Notes: generated from the sequence alone by a model not told the origin. 64,000 nt of DNA from Streptomonospora nanhaiensis (GCF_026642255.1 NZ_CP113264.1:5642001-5706000); one strand, 5' to 3'. Positions 51,294-62,400 are shown, numbered from the stretch's first letter. Translations and numbers: made by a program.

Positions 51294-51368
51294 GGGGATT
51301 CCTCCTATGGGGGTGGTTCTGCCGGCGCGCGGGGCGGCGCCGGCCGTGCCTCGAAGGGCCGGGGGGGG

Positions 51369-53573
51369 TCAGACGACCTGGCGCCGTTCCGCGTAGTGGC
51401 AGGCGGCGCCCTGGTCTCCTCCGTTGGTGGCGAGGATCTGCGGTTCGACGTTCACGCACGTGTCCTTCTCCGTGTCGGAGAGGGTGATGAACTTCTGGCA
51501 CCTGGTCCGGAACCTGCAACCCGAGGGCGGGTTGGCGGGGCTGGGCAGGTCTCCGTCGAGGACGATGTGGGTACGGGCCCGCTCCTTCTCCGGGTCGGGG
51601 ATCGGGATGGCGGACAGCAGCGCCTGGGTGTAGGGGTGCGCGGGCCTGGAGTAGACGGACCGGGTGTCGCCGATCTCCACGATCCGGCCGAGGTACATGA
51701 CGGCCACGCGGTCGGCGATGTGCCGTACCACGGACAGGTCGTGCGCCACGAACAGGTAGGAGAGTCCCAGCCTGGCCTGGAGCTCCTCCAGGAGGTTGAC
51801 GACGCCGGCCTGGATGGACACGTCGAGCGCGGACACGGGCTCGTCGAGGACCAGCAGCTTGGGCTCCAGCGCCAGGGCACGGGCGATGCCGATGCGCTGG
51901 CGCTGGCCGCCGGAGAACTCCGAGGGGAAGCGGGTGGCGTGCTCGGGGTCGAGGCCGACGAGCTGGATGAGCTCGTAGACGCGCCGGGTGACCTCGGCCG
52001 TGCCGGTCCGGTGGGCCCGCAGGGGCTCGGCGATGATGTCGAACACCGGCATGCGGGGGTCCAGGGAGCTCATGGGGTCCTGGAAGACGATCTGCATGTC
52101 GCGCCGCAGCGCGAACCGCCCGCTCTTGCCGAGCGTGGTCACGTCCTTGCCCATGACGGAGACGGAGCCGCTCTGGGGTTTCTCCAGGTCCATGATCTGC
52201 ATGAGGGTGGTGGACTTGCCGCAGCCGGACTCGCCGACGAGCGCGAGGGTCTCGCCCTCGCGGATGTCGAAGTCGATGCCGTCCACCGCGTAGACCGTGC
52301 CGACGCGCCGCTTGAACACCATGCCCTTGTTGAGCGCGTGGTGCTTGACCAGGCCCTCGACCCGCAGCATCTCGGGCCGGTCCTCGCGGGGGACGTCGGC
52401 GGCCGGGACGTCGGGGATCTCCGGGACGGGGTAGATGTCCTGGGCGGTCCAGCCCCGGTCGGCGATCTCGCCGGAGCGGATGCACGCCACCCTCTGCACG
52501 CCGGTGTCGTGGACCCCGGTGCTCCCGGGCGCGGTCCCGCCGTCGGCGTGGGCGAGCCGGATGGCCTCCGCGCTCGGCTGGGAGCCGATGGCGAGCAGTT
52601 CGGGCTCGGCGGCCTCGCACTCGGGCTGGGCGATGGGGCAGCGCGGCGCGAAGGGGCAGCCGGGCGGCAGGTGGGACAGTGACGGCGGGGTGCCCTTGAT
52701 GGGGACGAGGGCGCCCTGGCGGTCCAGGTCCATGCGGGGGACGGCGCCGAGCAGGCCCATGGTGTAGGGCATGCGGCTGCTGTAGTAGATCTCGTCGACG
52801 GTGCCGATCTCGACGGGGCGGCCCGCGTACATGACCAGGACGCGGTCGACGAAGCCCGCGACCACCCCCAGGTCGTGGGTGATCATGACGATGGCCGCGC
52901 CGGTCTCGTTCTGCGCGGTGCGGAGCAGGTCGAGGATCTGGGCCTGGATGGTGACGTCGAGCGCGGTGGTGGGCTCGTCGCAGATGATGACGTCGGGGTT
53001 GTTGGCCATGGCCATGGCGATCATGACCCGCTGGCGCATGCCGCCGGAGAACTCGTGCGGGAAGGACCGGTAGCGCTGGGCCGCGTTGGGGATGCCGACG
53101 AGGTCGAGGAGTTCGACGGCCCGATCGTGCGCCTTGGCCTTGGGGGTCTTCGGGTCGTGGACCAGGACGGCCTCGGCCAGCTGGTCGCCGACGGTGTAGA
53201 CGGGGGTGAGGCCGGAGAGCGGGTCCTGGAAGACCATGGAGATGACCTTGCCGCGTTTGGCGGCCATCGCCCGGTCGTCCAGTCCGAGGATCTCCTCCCC
53301 GTGCAGCAGGACCGAGCCGGTGATCCTCGCGTGCTCGGGCAGCAGGCCCATGGCGGCCATCGAGGAGACGGACTTGCCGGAGCCGGACTCGCCGACGATG
53401 CCCAGGACCTCGCCTCGTCCGACGGCGTAGCTGACGCCGCGGACGGCGTGCACGTCGGGGTTGCCGTCGAACCCCGGGAAGGTGACGGTGAGGTCGGTGA
53501 CCTCCAGGACCGGGCTGTCCGCGGTCCGCCCGTCTCGGGCGACGTCGGTGGCGGCGACCGTTTCGGTGCTCAT
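51369..53573 (-). CDS. Peptide ABC transporter ATPase with two fused nucleotide-binding domains (DppD-DppF fusion)
   Basis: A 734-residue protein carrying two full oligopeptide-type ABC ATPases in one chain. First half: Walker A GESGSGKS, signature SGGMRQR, Walker [14 protein letters not shown], and a C-terminal Cys-rich oligopeptide motif [17 protein letters not shown]. Second half (from about residue 405): Walker A GESGCGKS, signature SGGQRQR, Walker [14 protein letters not shown], and [11 protein letters not shown]. Both sites look competent. The Cys clusters may bind an iron-sulfur centre as in some DppD/F. Start ATG at 53573; the permease gene ends 14 bases before it. The two permeases and the binding protein complete the importer. 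Confidence 0.93.
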   Translation of the reverse strand: MSTETVAATDVARDGRTADSPVLEVTDLTVTFPGFDGNPDVHAVRGVSYAVGRGEVLGIVGESGSGKSVSSMAAMGLLPEHARITGSVLLHGEEILGLDDRAMAAKRGKVISMVFQDPLSGLTPVYTVGDQLAEAVLVHDPKTPKAKAHDRAVELLDLVGIPNAAQRYRSFPHEFSGGMRQRVMIAMAMANNPDVIICDEPTTALDVTIQAQILDLLRTAQNETGAAIVMITHDLGVVAGFVDRVLVMYAGRPVEIGTVDEIYYSSRMPYTMGLLGAVPRMDLDRQGALVPIKGTPPSLSHLPPGCPFAPRCPIAQPECEAAEPELLAIGSQPSAEAIRLAHADGGTAPGSTGVHDTGVQRVACIRSGEIADRGWTAQDIYPVPEIPDVPAADVPREDRPEMLRVEGLVKHHALNKGMVFKRRVGTVYAVDGIDFDIREGETLALVGESGCGKSTTLMQIMDLEKPQSGSVSVMGKDVTTLGKSGRFALRRDMQIVFQDPMSSLDPRMPVFDIIAEPLRAHRTGTAEVTRRVYELIQLVGLDPEHATRFPSEFSGGQRQRIGIARALALEPKLLVLDEPVSALDVSIQAGVVNLLEELQARLGLSYLFVAHDLSVVRHIADRVAVMYLGRIVEIGDTRSVYSRPAHPYTQALLSAIPIPDPEKERARTHIVLDGDLPSPANPPSGCRFRTRCQKFITLSDTEKDTCVNVEPQILATNGGDQGAACHYAERRQVV

Positions 53574-53587
53574 GTGTTGCTGTCCCC

Positions 53588-54499
53588 CTAGGAGCGGCGC
53601 GACTTGGACTGCGGGTCGAGGGCGTCGCGCAGCCCGTCCCCGATCATGTTCACCGCGAGCACGAGGACCACCAGCAGGAGCGTGGGGAACATGAACATCC
53701 ACCACGCCGTGGTCGCGAACCGGGAGCCGTCGGCGATGACCACGCCTAGGCTGATGTCCGGTGCCTGCACGCCCAGGCCGAAGTAGCTCAGTGCGGTCTC
53801 GCCGATGATCGCCGTGCTCACGGCGATCGTGGCGTCCGCGATGAGCAGGGACGACATGTTGGGCAGGATGTGCCGCAGGATGATCTTGTGCGGGGGGACG
53901 CCCATGTACCGGGCGGCGTGGATGTACTCGCGTTCGCGCAGGGAGATGGTCAGTCCGCGGACCATCTTGGAGGTGACCATCCAGCTGAACGCGGCCAGCA
54001 GGATGACGAGGACCAGCCAGCCGCCGTTGCCGACGAAGTGCTTGGACAGGATCGCCAGGACGACGAAGCTGGGCAGGACCAGGGCCAGGTCGGCGATCCA
54101 CATGAGGCCGCGGTCGGTGAGGCCCCCGAAGTACCCGGCGAAGGAGCCGACCAGGGCGGCGACCGCCGTCGAGAGCAGGGCGACGAGGAGTCCGATGAGC
54201 AGCGACCTCTGCAGGCCCGCGGTGCTCTGGGTGAGGACGTCCTGGCCGGTGCGGTTGGTGCCCATCCAGTGCTCGGGCGAGGGCGGGTCGATGAGGGAGG
54301 TGTAGTCGCGCTCCCCCACGTCCCATCCGGTCAGGAGGGGACCGATGAAGGCGACGGCCAGCAGCAGGACGAGCATGCCGAGCCCGATGATGACGCGCCG
54401 TGTCCCCAGGAGCTGGCGCCCGATGTCCCTCAGGCGGTTGGGCGCCGGGGGCACGGCCGGTGCCGGTGCGGGCTCCGTGCTCGTTTCGGTCGTACTCAT
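53588..54499 (-). CDS. Peptide ABC transporter permease DppC-like
   Basis: A 303-residue permease with a Pro/Ala-rich cytoplasmic N-terminus, then about six spans. [20 protein letters not shown] near residue 75 is typical of OppC/DppC permeases, and the EAA-like loop [20 protein letters not shown] identifies the ATPase docking helix. [11 protein letters not shown] near the end is the family's closing motif. It follows dppB after 97 bases. Confidence 0.93.
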   Translation of the reverse strand: MSTTETSTEPAPAPAVPPAPNRLRDIGRQLLGTRRVIIGLGMLVLLLAVAFIGPLLTGWDVGERDYTSLIDPPSPEHWMGTNRTGQDVLTQSTAGLQRSLLIGLLVALLSTAVAALVGSFAGYFGGLTDRGLMWIADLALVLPSFVVLAILSKHFVGNGGWLVLVILLAAFSWMVTSKMVRGLTISLREREYIHAARYMGVPPHKIILRHILPNMSSLLIADATIAVSTAIIGETALSYFGLGVQAPDISLGVVIADGSRFATTAWWMFMFPTLLLVVLVLAVNMIGDGLRDALDPQSKSRRS

Positions 54500-54596
54500 G
54501 GCGTGGTCTCCAGCCGGGCTGCCGCGGTGGTGTGCGGGGCGGTCGAGGGGCGGGACGCGCGGGCGTCGCCGTGGGTGGTGCGGGGGCCGGTCACGA

Positions 54597-55577
54597 TCAC
54601 ACCCGCACCCTCGGGTCGAGCCAGGCGTAGAGGATGTCCGAGAGGAACGAGGCGGCCATGACCGTCACCGCCATGAAGAAGGAGACCGCCGCGACCACGT
54701 GGACGTCGTGCTGGGAGATCGAGTCGATCAGCCAGGCGCCCATGCCGTGCCAGCCGTAGATCTTCTCGGTGAAGGTCGCGCCGGACACCATGATCCCGAA
54801 GGTGAAGGTGAAGTAGGTGATCGTGGGGATCAGCGCGGTGCGCAGGGCGTGCTTGAACAGCGCTCTCCTGCGGGTGAGCCCCTTCGCCATGGCCGTGCGC
54901 ACGAAGTCGGCGTTGAGCACGTCGAGCATCATGTTGCGCTGGTAGCGCGCGAAGGCCGCGAACAGGGAGAGGGCGAGCACGATCGTGGGCAGCAGCGCGT
55001 GGTGTATCCGGTTGAGCAGGAGTTGCCACCACTCCCCCCGGAAGCCCGCCGAGTACTCGCCGGAGAAGATCAGCAGCTGGAAGCCGACGAGGTCGTTGAT
55101 GGCGGTCGCGCCCACCTGGACGCTGATCGCGATGACCACCGTGGGCACGGAGAGCACGAAGAAGGCGACTGCCGTGGAGGCCTTGTCGAAGCGCCTGTAC
55201 TGGCGTACGGCGGAGTAGGCGCCGACGGCGATGCCGACGGCGGCGCCGAGGACGGTGGCGAACGTGATCAGGCGCAGCGTGACGCCGGCCTTCATCCAGA
55301 TCTGGGGGGTGACGTCACGCCCCTGGATGCTCTGTCCGAAGTCTCCCTGGACCACACCGCCCAACCAGACCGCGTAGCGCTCGGCCAGGGGCGTCTCGTC
55401 GTTGAGGTTGAGGGTGTCGAGCTGGGCGTTGATGACCTCGGCCGTGGGCGGGGGCTGCATCTGCTCGAAATAACCGCGCGGATAGAGGTTGGTTGCGGCG
55501 AGCAGGTAGGCGAAACTCGTCGCGAGAAAGATCAGCACGACGTAGTTCAGCAGCCGCCTGGCCAGGAACTTGCCCAA
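54597..55577 (-). CDS. Peptide ABC transporter permease DppB-like
   Basis: A 326-residue permease and first gene of the operon. MGKFLARRLLNYVVLIFLAT is the usual start; the EAA loop VRTAMAKGLTRRRALFKHAL and the late LSDILYAWLDPRVRV are DppB signatures. The start is the TTG at 55577, with GGAG seven bases upstream. The insert between the first and second spans (about 35-100) is long, as common in actinobacterial DppB. Confidence 0.92.
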   Translation of the reverse strand: MGKFLARRLLNYVVLIFLATSFAYLLAATNLYPRGYFEQMQPPPTAEVINAQLDTLNLNDETPLAERYAVWLGGVVQGDFGQSIQGRDVTPQIWMKAGVTLRLITFATVLGAAVGIAVGAYSAVRQYRRFDKASTAVAFFVLSVPTVVIAISVQVGATAINDLVGFQLLIFSGEYSAGFRGEWWQLLLNRIHHALLPTIVLALSLFAAFARYQRNMMLDVLNADFVRTAMAKGLTRRRALFKHALRTALIPTITYFTFTFGIMVSGATFTEKIYGWHGMGAWLIDSISQHDVHVVAAVSFFMAVTVMAASFLSDILYAWLDPRVRV

Positions 55578-56156
55578 AACTATCTCCGAACCTCACAGCC
55601 GAGCCCGACGCTTGTCCCTTGTGCGCGGTCGTGACTGAGAGCACCGATGGTCACGGATCGGAGGGGCGCGGCGGGTGCCGCCGTTGAGCCTTCACGTTCC
55701 TGCGACCACCAGTGGGGGTTACTCCCGGTGACTACCAAAACACAATTGCATCCGGTTCACGATCAGTGACCGGAATGTCAAGAGTCTGCGGGAGCACTAG
55801 ACACTCGACGGTAACCACTCCATCAAGAAAAGACAACGGTGCCCATTCGACCATCCGGATGCATCCGTTTTGTCAATCTTTACACACACAGCTTCCCGCT
55901 GACTCCCCACAGTTACCAATACACCAGTTGAGCTGCGGAAATAAACTCCAGAGCATCCCGAACGAAACAACATTCAAGCCCTCGAACTGGACATAACGCC
56001 ACAAACGCGCCATCAAACATCAATAGTTAGTAACACACACGAAACCCTGACTCCTCCTACCTGCGAACGCGTACCGAACGCCCGTGCCCGCCGTGTCCCG
56101 CGCTCAGGGCACAGCGGACGCGCGAAGGCGAGGACACTCACCCTGGGTAGCGAAAG
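55578..56156. other. Unusually A+T-rich intergenic region upstream of the peptide ABC operon
   Basis: The stretch from about 55700 to 56060 is far richer in A+T than the genome average here. An open frame of about 94 codons on the plus strand (55712-55996) has no ribosome site or coding bias and I reject it. An imperfect inverted repeat, CCGGTTCAC...GTGACCGG (55752-55773), lies about 180 bases before dppB and could be an operator. The region likely holds the operon's promoter and leader. Confidence 0.5.
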
Positions 56157-57755
56157 TCAGTGACGGCTGACGAGGGCGGGCACGCTCTCCCTGACGGCGG
56201 CCGCCCCGGCCCCCTCGGCGACGGGCGCCCACGGCGCGGCCCCGGCCACCACCGCCACCGGCCGCGGCACCAGGGGAGCCGCGGAGAGCGCCCCCGCCAT
56301 CCCCCACCAGGCGCCCAGCGAGCGGGCGGCATCGCCCGCGGCTCCCAGGACCGTCCAGGTCACCGGTCCCGCGAGGGTCACGCCCCTCCCCCTCCGCCAT
56401 GCCGCCAGGTGCGGCAGGACCAGGGCCGCCCCCGACACCGCCGCGATCCGGGCGACCCGGCGCGACCGGGCGGACCGCCGCGCGCCCGCCCCGCGGCGTC
56501 CCCGCGCCACCGTGCCGGCGACCACGGCAGCGGCGGCCACCGGCCACCATCCGGCCCGCGCCGCGCGCGCACCCGCCCCGGCGGTGCGCACCAGGTCGAG
56601 CCCCGTCAGCCTCACCGCCTCCGCCAGCGGGGCGCGTGCCCGACCGCAGACCGCGGCCGCGACCGCCGCGCCGCCCAGGGCCCCGGCCGCCAGCGCGGCC
56701 CCGGGGCGGCCGGACGCCGCCAGGGCCAGGGCTGCCGCCCCGGCCCAGGAGACCTCGGGCCCGGCGGCCCGTCCTCCGTGGCGGCGCGCCAGGGGCCCCG
56801 CGATCGCACCGGAGGTGAAACACGCGCGCAGGTAGTCCCCCATGTCCGTGGTCGGCGGCATCCGCACACGGGACCTCGGCTCGTAGCGCACCGACCACCC
56901 GCCTCCGGCGAGGCGCCACAAGAGGTCGAGTTCGGCGGCCGGCCCCAGCCCGGGGTCCAGGTCGGCGACGGAGCGGCGCACGACCAGCACCGGGACGGGA
57001 CGCAGCGGATCGTCGGAGCCCTGGTCACCGAAGGCCCCCGGGCGCGCCTGGTCGGGGGTCCCGTGCCCCCAGGGGAGGACGGCGCCGGGGTCGGCGCCGC
57101 GGTCGGGCCCGGCCCCGTGGGCGGCGACGGCCGCCACCGCCCTGCTCAGGGGGGCGGGGGTCCGGGGCCGGTCGGTGAGCGCGCGGGGCACCACGGCCGC
57201 CACCCCGGGGTCGGAGAAATGCCCCAGGGCGGTGTCCAGCCATCCGGCGGTGGGACGCGCTCCCGACTCGACCAGGGCGACGAACTCCGCGGAGCAGGCT
57301 CCCAGCGCCACCGCCCGTGCCTGCGCACCCCCGGGCGGACCGGGCACGACCCGGGCTCCGTGCCTGCGCGCGATCCACGCGCAGGCCCCGGTGGCTCCGA
57401 CGACGACCGGCCGCAGTTCCGGGTGGGACGCGGCGAGGAGGCCGAGCGTGGTCTCCAGCGCGGCGGGTCCCGCCTGGCCGACGACGGCCACCTCGGCGGT
57501 GCGCCCCGGCGGGAGGGGCAGCGGACTGGGGTGGGCGAGCCCGGCCCTGATCAGGTCGCGGGCGAGCAGTCCCTCGTCCGCTCCGGCGGGGACCGCGCCG
57601 CTCAGCCAGCGGATCAGCGCGCTGACCTGGGGCGGGGCGAGGCGGACGGCCCGTGGCGGGCAGCCGCCCAGGAGGAGGTGCCCCTCGTCGGCGAGGCGGA
57701 CGGAGCGGTCGATCTCGACACCGAGGCCGGGGGGAAGCGGGGAGCGGGAGGCCAT
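56157..57755 (-). CDS. mftF: MftF-like mycofactocin glycosyltransferase
   Basis: A 532-residue family-2-type glycosyltransferase. The N-terminus LPPGLGVEIDRSVRLADEGH, then LLLGGCPPRAVRLAPPQVSAL, matches the start peculiar to MftF ('G.sP.r..rL'). The GT-A part (about 85-330) has VAVVGQAGPAALETTLGLLA, the acceptor-side FVALVESGARPTAGWLDTAL, and further DLLWRLAGGGWSVRYEPRSR. The last 180 residues contain several hydrophobic stretches, suggesting membrane attachment. MftF adds glucose units to the peptide-derived redox cofactor mycofactocin. No other mft gene is near, which is odd, since it usually lies with mftA-E. The gene stands alone here. Confidence 0.75.
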   Translation of the reverse strand: MASRSPLPPGLGVEIDRSVRLADEGHLLLGGCPPRAVRLAPPQVSALIRWLSGAVPAGADEGLLARDLIRAGLAHPSPLPLPPGRTAEVAVVGQAGPAALETTLGLLAASHPELRPVVVGATGACAWIARRHGARVVPGPPGGAQARAVALGACSAEFVALVESGARPTAGWLDTALGHFSDPGVAAVVPRALTDRPRTPAPLSRAVAAVAAHGAGPDRGADPGAVLPWGHGTPDQARPGAFGDQGSDDPLRPVPVLVVRRSVADLDPGLGPAAELDLLWRLAGGGWSVRYEPRSRVRMPPTTDMGDYLRACFTSGAIAGPLARRHGGRAAGPEVSWAGAAALALAASGRPGAALAAGALGGAAVAAAVCGRARAPLAEAVRLTGLDLVRTAGAGARAARAGWWPVAAAAVVAGTVARGRRGAGARRSARSRRVARIAAVSGAALVLPHLAAWRRGRGVTLAGPVTWTVLGAAGDAARSLGAWWGMAGALSAAPLVPRPVAVVAGAAPWAPVAEGAGAAAVRESVPALVSRH

Positions 57756-58446
57756 GCCCCATACCTTGTCGGGTCGGACGCGGCGGACGCAAGACCGCGG
57801 GAAGCACCGGAATCAGGGAGAGCTTGACGTAATCGTTACTTGGGCTCTCGAGTCCCACGAGTCACGAATCCCCGCCGATATGCGCGCCCGCTCACCCGCC
57901 CCGTCGGGCCGAACGCCCTCTTCGGGCAGCTCAGCGGGGGTTATCCTGACCAAGCCAGGTCGGCTGGGTTTCCGGGGAGGCACAGAGCGTATGCTGATCG
58001 CGAATACGCCCTTCAGTGTCGTAGGGCACATCCGCTACCAGACATGAGCATGCAGCACGGCCCGCCCCAGGCCCCACCACCGTCCCCGGGGAAGCCAAGC
58101 GGCTTCTCACCCAACGCCTGTCGCCGCCCTTGCGCAGCAGTCGTGGCACAGTCCCGCTTCCCTCCCTGCTCCAGGGGGCTCCGCCCTGTGCGTCCGCTCC
58201 GCGCCGTGACCCGTCCCCACGGGCACGGACGCCTCGAGGACCCGGCGCTGCGTTGCCCTGCCCGCCGCGAACACACGTCATCGGGGAGCGAACCCAATGT
58301 GTGAGACCGCAGCATCCCAGAGCTCTCTCGGACCCCTCGTCGCGCGCCACGCGCACGGCCCCGCCCACAGGACCCGTCCCCCGTCGCCGGACGCACTCCC
58401 GGCCCCGGTCCCTCCGCCCAGTCCCTTACACAGTCCGGCGAATCAC
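57756..58446. other. Divergent intergenic region between MftF-like and ATPase genes
   Basis: No supportable gene. It holds both promoters. TTGACG occurs near 57826 without a good -10 partner. The frame of the downstream ATPase gene is open from 58297, with GGGGAG at suitable spacing, but that part has weak codon bias. Confidence 0.4.
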
Positions 58447-58908
58447 ATGGAAGACGAGATACCCCACAGCACCGGCACCGCCCGCAGGCCCGCGCGGCGA
58501 CGGTTCCCGGGGCTGCCGAGCCAGATCGCCTACGCGAGGCGGTTCGTCGCCCGGCAGCTGGCCGCCTCACCCGAACTCACCACGGCGACGCTGCTGACCA
58601 GCGAGCTCGCCACGAACGCCATCACGCACAGCGCCTCGGGCCGGGCGACCGGCAAGTTCGAGGTCAGCGTCCACCTCGCCCCCGGGTGGGCGCGCGTGGA
58701 GGTGCGGGACCTGGGGAACAGGGTGGAGGCGCCGCAACCCCAGCACCGGGACCCCTACGACACGGCCGAGCACGGCCGTGGCCTGGACCTGGTCGAGGCG
58801 CTGTCCAGCAAGTGGGGAACCGAGCCCCGCGCCGACGGGATGGGGCGCAGGGTCTGGTTCGAGCTGGTGTGGGACTGCGACACCGACCCCGTGGACGCGG
58901 CGGAGTAG
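58447..58908 (+). CDS. Single-domain histidine-kinase-like ATPase (anti-sigma factor type)
   Basis: From the ATG at 58447 a 153-residue HATPase_c protein results. RRRFPGLPSQIAYARRFVAR starts the domain; LTSELATNAITHSASGR is the N-box with the metal-binding Asn; VEVRDLGNRVEAPQ is G1; EHGRGLDLVEALSSKWGTEP is G2. This is the layout of RsbW/SpoIIAB-like proteins that are expanded in Streptomyces and relatives, where they bind sigma factors or act as regulators. An upstream in-frame ATG at 58297 has a better ribosome site but adds a Pro-rich stretch with a TTA codon and poor third-position G+C. No anti-anti-sigma gene is next to it. Partner unknown. Confidence 0.85.
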   Translation: MEDEIPHSTGTARRPARRRFPGLPSQIAYARRFVARQLAASPELTTATLLTSELATNAITHSASGRATGKFEVSVHLAPGWARVEVRDLGNRVEAPQPQHRDPYDTAEHGRGLDLVEALSSKWGTEPRADGMGRRVWFELVWDCDTDPVDAAE

Positions 58909-58970
58909 GGGTTCGAGCGGGCGGCCGCTCCGTCACGCCGCCCCGGCCGCCAGCGAGCGCGGGCCCGCCG

Positions 58971-59141
58971 TCACCCCTCGGTGCCGGCCCCCTGCTGCTC
59001 CTGCGCACCACCGCCCTCGGTGGGCGCGGGGAGCCGGTATCGCTCGTAGAGTTCGCGCGCGTAGTCCTTCGCCTCCTGCGACGGCTCCTCGCCCAGCTCG
59101 TCGCGGACCAGGTCGTCGAGGCTCTTGTTCGTTTCTGCCAT
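58971..59141 (-). CDS. Small helical hypothetical protein (56 aa)
   Basis: ATG at 59141. The product MAETNKSLDDLVRDELGEEP, then SQEAKDYARELYERYRLPAP, is strongly helical and charged with a disordered Gln/Gly tail; codon use is typical of the genome. It converges on the ATPase gene. No family is recognised; small proteins of this type are commonly conserved in actinobacteria. Existence is likely from the coding bias and start context, but the ribosome site is weak. Confidence 0.6.
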   Translation of the reverse strand: MAETNKSLDDLVRDELGEEPSQEAKDYARELYERYRLPAPTEGGGAQEQQGAGTEG

Positions 59142-59271
59142 GTGTCGCAGCCTGCCTGTAGTGCGCGGATTGCACAAATCGCCGCTCCGGTGACGGAGAG
59201 GGACGACCGATAAGTCCTACATAGTAGGCATTTCGGTGGCATCGCCCGGTTTCCCCTGGACAGACATCGCA

Positions 59272-59307
59272 CGACGGGGCCCGCCGGCGTTCCGGCGGGC
59301 CCCGTCG
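59272..59307 (-). terminator. Second hairpin terminator downstream of the RND gene
   Basis: A perfect 16-bp stem (59272-59287 with 59292-59307) with a CGTT loop, further downstream of the RND gene on the minus strand and upstream of the small helical gene. It probably stops read-through. Confidence 0.75.
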
Positions 59308-59407
59308 GTACCGGTCGTCCCCGGTCCCCGGACACCGGGGTGGTACCGGGATCCACGAGCCCCGGGCGCCGACCGGCGCCCCCCGCAAGGCGGTACCGCG
59401 AACGGCG

Positions 59408-59440
59408 AGGGGCGCCCCGCGCTTCGCGCGGGGCGCCCCT
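59408..59440 (-). terminator. First hairpin terminator behind the RND gene
   Basis: A perfect 15-bp stem (59408-59422 with 59426-59440) and a TTC loop, 14 bases after the RND stop codon. Confidence 0.8.
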
Positions 59441-59453
59441 GTGGAGCATGCGG

Positions 59454-62400
59454 CTACGAGCCGACCCGCTCCTCGGCCCGCTCGGCCCCGGACGTGCCGC
59501 CCTCGGGCGCACCCCCCGCGGCCTTGCGCTTGCGGGCGCGGCGCCGTTCGGCGCGCTCCGCGCTCCGCGCGGCACGGCGCTGCTTGGACCACTCCACCAG
59601 CTGGTAGAGGACCGGGACCAGGACCAGCGTCAGCACGGTCGAGGTCAGCAGGCCGCCGATCACCACGATCGCCAGCGGCGCGGAGATGAACGCCCCGCCG
59701 CCGGTGATCCCCAGGGCCATCGGGGTCAGTGCCGCGATGGTGGCGAGCGCCGTCATGAGGATGGGCCGCAGACGGTGGCGGGCACCCTCCACGATCGCCT
59801 CGCTGAGCGGCATCCCGTTGTTCTGGTTCTGGTTGATCAGGTCCATCAGGACGATGGCGTTGGTGATGACCACGCCGATGAGCATCAGCATGCCGACCAT
59901 TCCGGCGATGCCCAGCGGGTTTCCGGTGATCAGGAGCAGGCCCAGCGAGCCGGTGATCGCGAACGGGATCGAGATCAGCAGCATGAGCGGCTGGAGCAGG
60001 CTCTTGAAGGTCGCGACCATGATCAGGTAGCAGATCACGACCGCGGCGAGCATCGCCAGCATCATCGAGGCGAAGCCCTCGGACTGGTCCTGGCTGACGC
60101 CGCCCAGGGTCGCCGAGGCGCCCTCCGGCAGGTCCAGCCCGTCGAGGGCCTCGGTGATGGAGGCGCTCACCGCGCCCAGGTCGGAGGCGGTGACGCTCGC
60201 CGACACGGTGGCGCTGGTGATGCCGTCGATCCGGGTGAGCTCCGGCTGCTGGAGCACCTCCTCGACCGTGGCCACGTCGGACAGCGGGACGGCCCCGGTC
60301 GCGCCCATGACGGGCAGGTCCTCCAGGTCGTCCACCGTCTGCGGGGCCTCGTCGAAGCGGACCACCAGGTCACGGCGGGTGTCGTCGAGGGTGACGGTGC
60401 CGACGTTCTGGCCGTTGAAGGCCGCGGAGACCTGCTGGCCGACCGCCGCCTCGGTGAGGCCGACGGCCGCGGCCTCCTCGCCGTCGACGCTGACCTCCAG
60501 CGAGGACTGCTCCGCGGCGACGCTGTTGGTGATGTCGGCGGTGCCGTCGATCGCGCTCAGCTCGTCCTCGACCATGCCGGTGGCCTCGGCGAGGACCTCC
60601 TGGTCGTCCGCGCTGACCTGCACCTCGATGCCGGATCCGCCCATGGCGCCCATGCTGCTCAGGACGGGCTCGTACTCGGTGTCCAGGTCCGCGAGGGTGT
60701 CGCGGAGCACGTCGCGGTTGCGGGCCTGGTCGGTGTCGGGGTCGGCGGTGACCGTGTAGTCGACCTGGCTGCTGCCTCCGCCGCCCATCATCCCGGCCAT
60801 GCCCCCGCCGCCGACGTTGGTCTGGTAGGACTCCACCCAGGCGAACCCGGCCAGGGCGTCCTCGACCTTGACGGCCTCGGCGTCGGCCTCCTCCAGGGAC
60901 GTGCCCGGGGGCAGCTCCTGGACGATCGCGTAGGAGTTCTCCTCGGACTGCCCCATCCAGTCGGTCTCGAGGTTGGTGGCCATGAGAACGGTGCCGGCGA
61001 AGATGACGACCGAGGCGAGCAGGGTCGTGATCGTGGCGACCTTGCGCTTGGTGGTGATCCACCGGATGACGGGCAGGTAGGCGCGCTGGAGGACGCCCTT
61101 GCGCTCGCGCTCGTTCTCCTCCTGCTCGATCTCCTCCTGGGTGGCGTCCCCGATGTCCTTGGGGCGCATGAACCAGTAGCAGAGCACCGGGATGAGGGTG
61201 ATGGAGACGATCAGCGAGGCGGCCAGGGCGAGGCTGGCGGTGACCGCGAACGGCATGAACAGCTCGCCGACCATGCCGCCGACGAACGCCAGCGGGAGGA
61301 ACACGGCGATCGTGGCGAGGGTGGAGGAGACCACGGCGGCGGCGACCTCGCGCACACCGGTCCGGACGGCCTCCATCCGCTCCTTGCCGTAGTCGAGGTG
61401 CCTGCGGATGTTCTCCAGCACCACGATGGAGTCGTCGACCACACGCCCGATGGAGATCGTGATGGCGGCGAGGGTCAGCATGTTGAGGCTGAACCCGAAC
61501 GCCTGCATCCCGAGGAACCCGATCAGGACCGACACCGGGATGGACACCGCGGTGACCAGGGTGGAGCGGATCGACAGGAGGAAGACGAGGATGATGACGA
61601 CGGCGGCGACGAGGCCCATGCCGCCCTCCTCGACCATCGCGAGGATCGACTCGTTGATGTAGGGGGCCTGGTCGAAGACCACGCTGATGTCGATGTTCGA
61701 GCCGAGGACGTCGGCCTGCTCGTCGAGGACCCGCTGGACCCCCTCGGACACCTCGACGGTGTTGCCGTCGGGCGTCGCCATGACCATGACGCCGATGCTC
61801 GGGTCGCCGTTGACGCGGGCCAGCGTGGTGGCCTCGTCCTGGACGAGTTCGACGTCGGCGACCTCGGAGATCTGGACCGGGGCCGGCGGGGCCGCGGGGG
61901 GCGCTCCGGGCGCCGCGGCGGACATGTCGCCGGCGGCGGCCGAGGGCTGGACCCAGACGTCCTCGATCTGCTCGACGGAGGAGAACTGCTCGCCGGTGGT
62001 CACGCTCAGGGTGCGGCCGTCGGAGTCGATGTCACCGCCGGGTTGGAGCAGGCCGCTCGACTGGAGGGCCTGGGTGAGGTCCTGGGGGGACAGCCCCGCG
62101 GAGGCGAGCTCGTCCGCGTCCGGGCTGACGACGACGTCGGAGCCCATGGCGCCGGTGACCATCGCCGAGCGCACGCCGGGGAGGGACTCGATCTCGGGGA
62201 CGAGGTGCGTCTCCAGCGGTTCGACCATGGACTGGTCGTCGCCGTCCTCGGCGCCCGCGGCGAGCATCACGACCGGCATCATGTCCGTGCTGAAGGACAT
62301 GACGCTGGTGCTGACGTCCTCGGGGAGCATGCCGGAGATCTGGTCGACCGCGATCTGCGTCTGGCGCACCAGGTCGTCCTGGTCGGAGCCGTAGTCGAAC

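Larger units (their letters stand above)
59142..59453. other. Intergenic region with two terminator hairpins
   Basis: It contains the promoter region of the small helical gene (59142-59250) and two long hairpins (separate entries) behind the RND gene. No gene recognised. Confidence 0.5.

Noticed and set aside
55712-55996. A 94-codon plus-strand frame in the A+T-rich gap
   Set aside because: No ribosome site, no recognisable domain, and Ser/Thr-rich random-looking composition.
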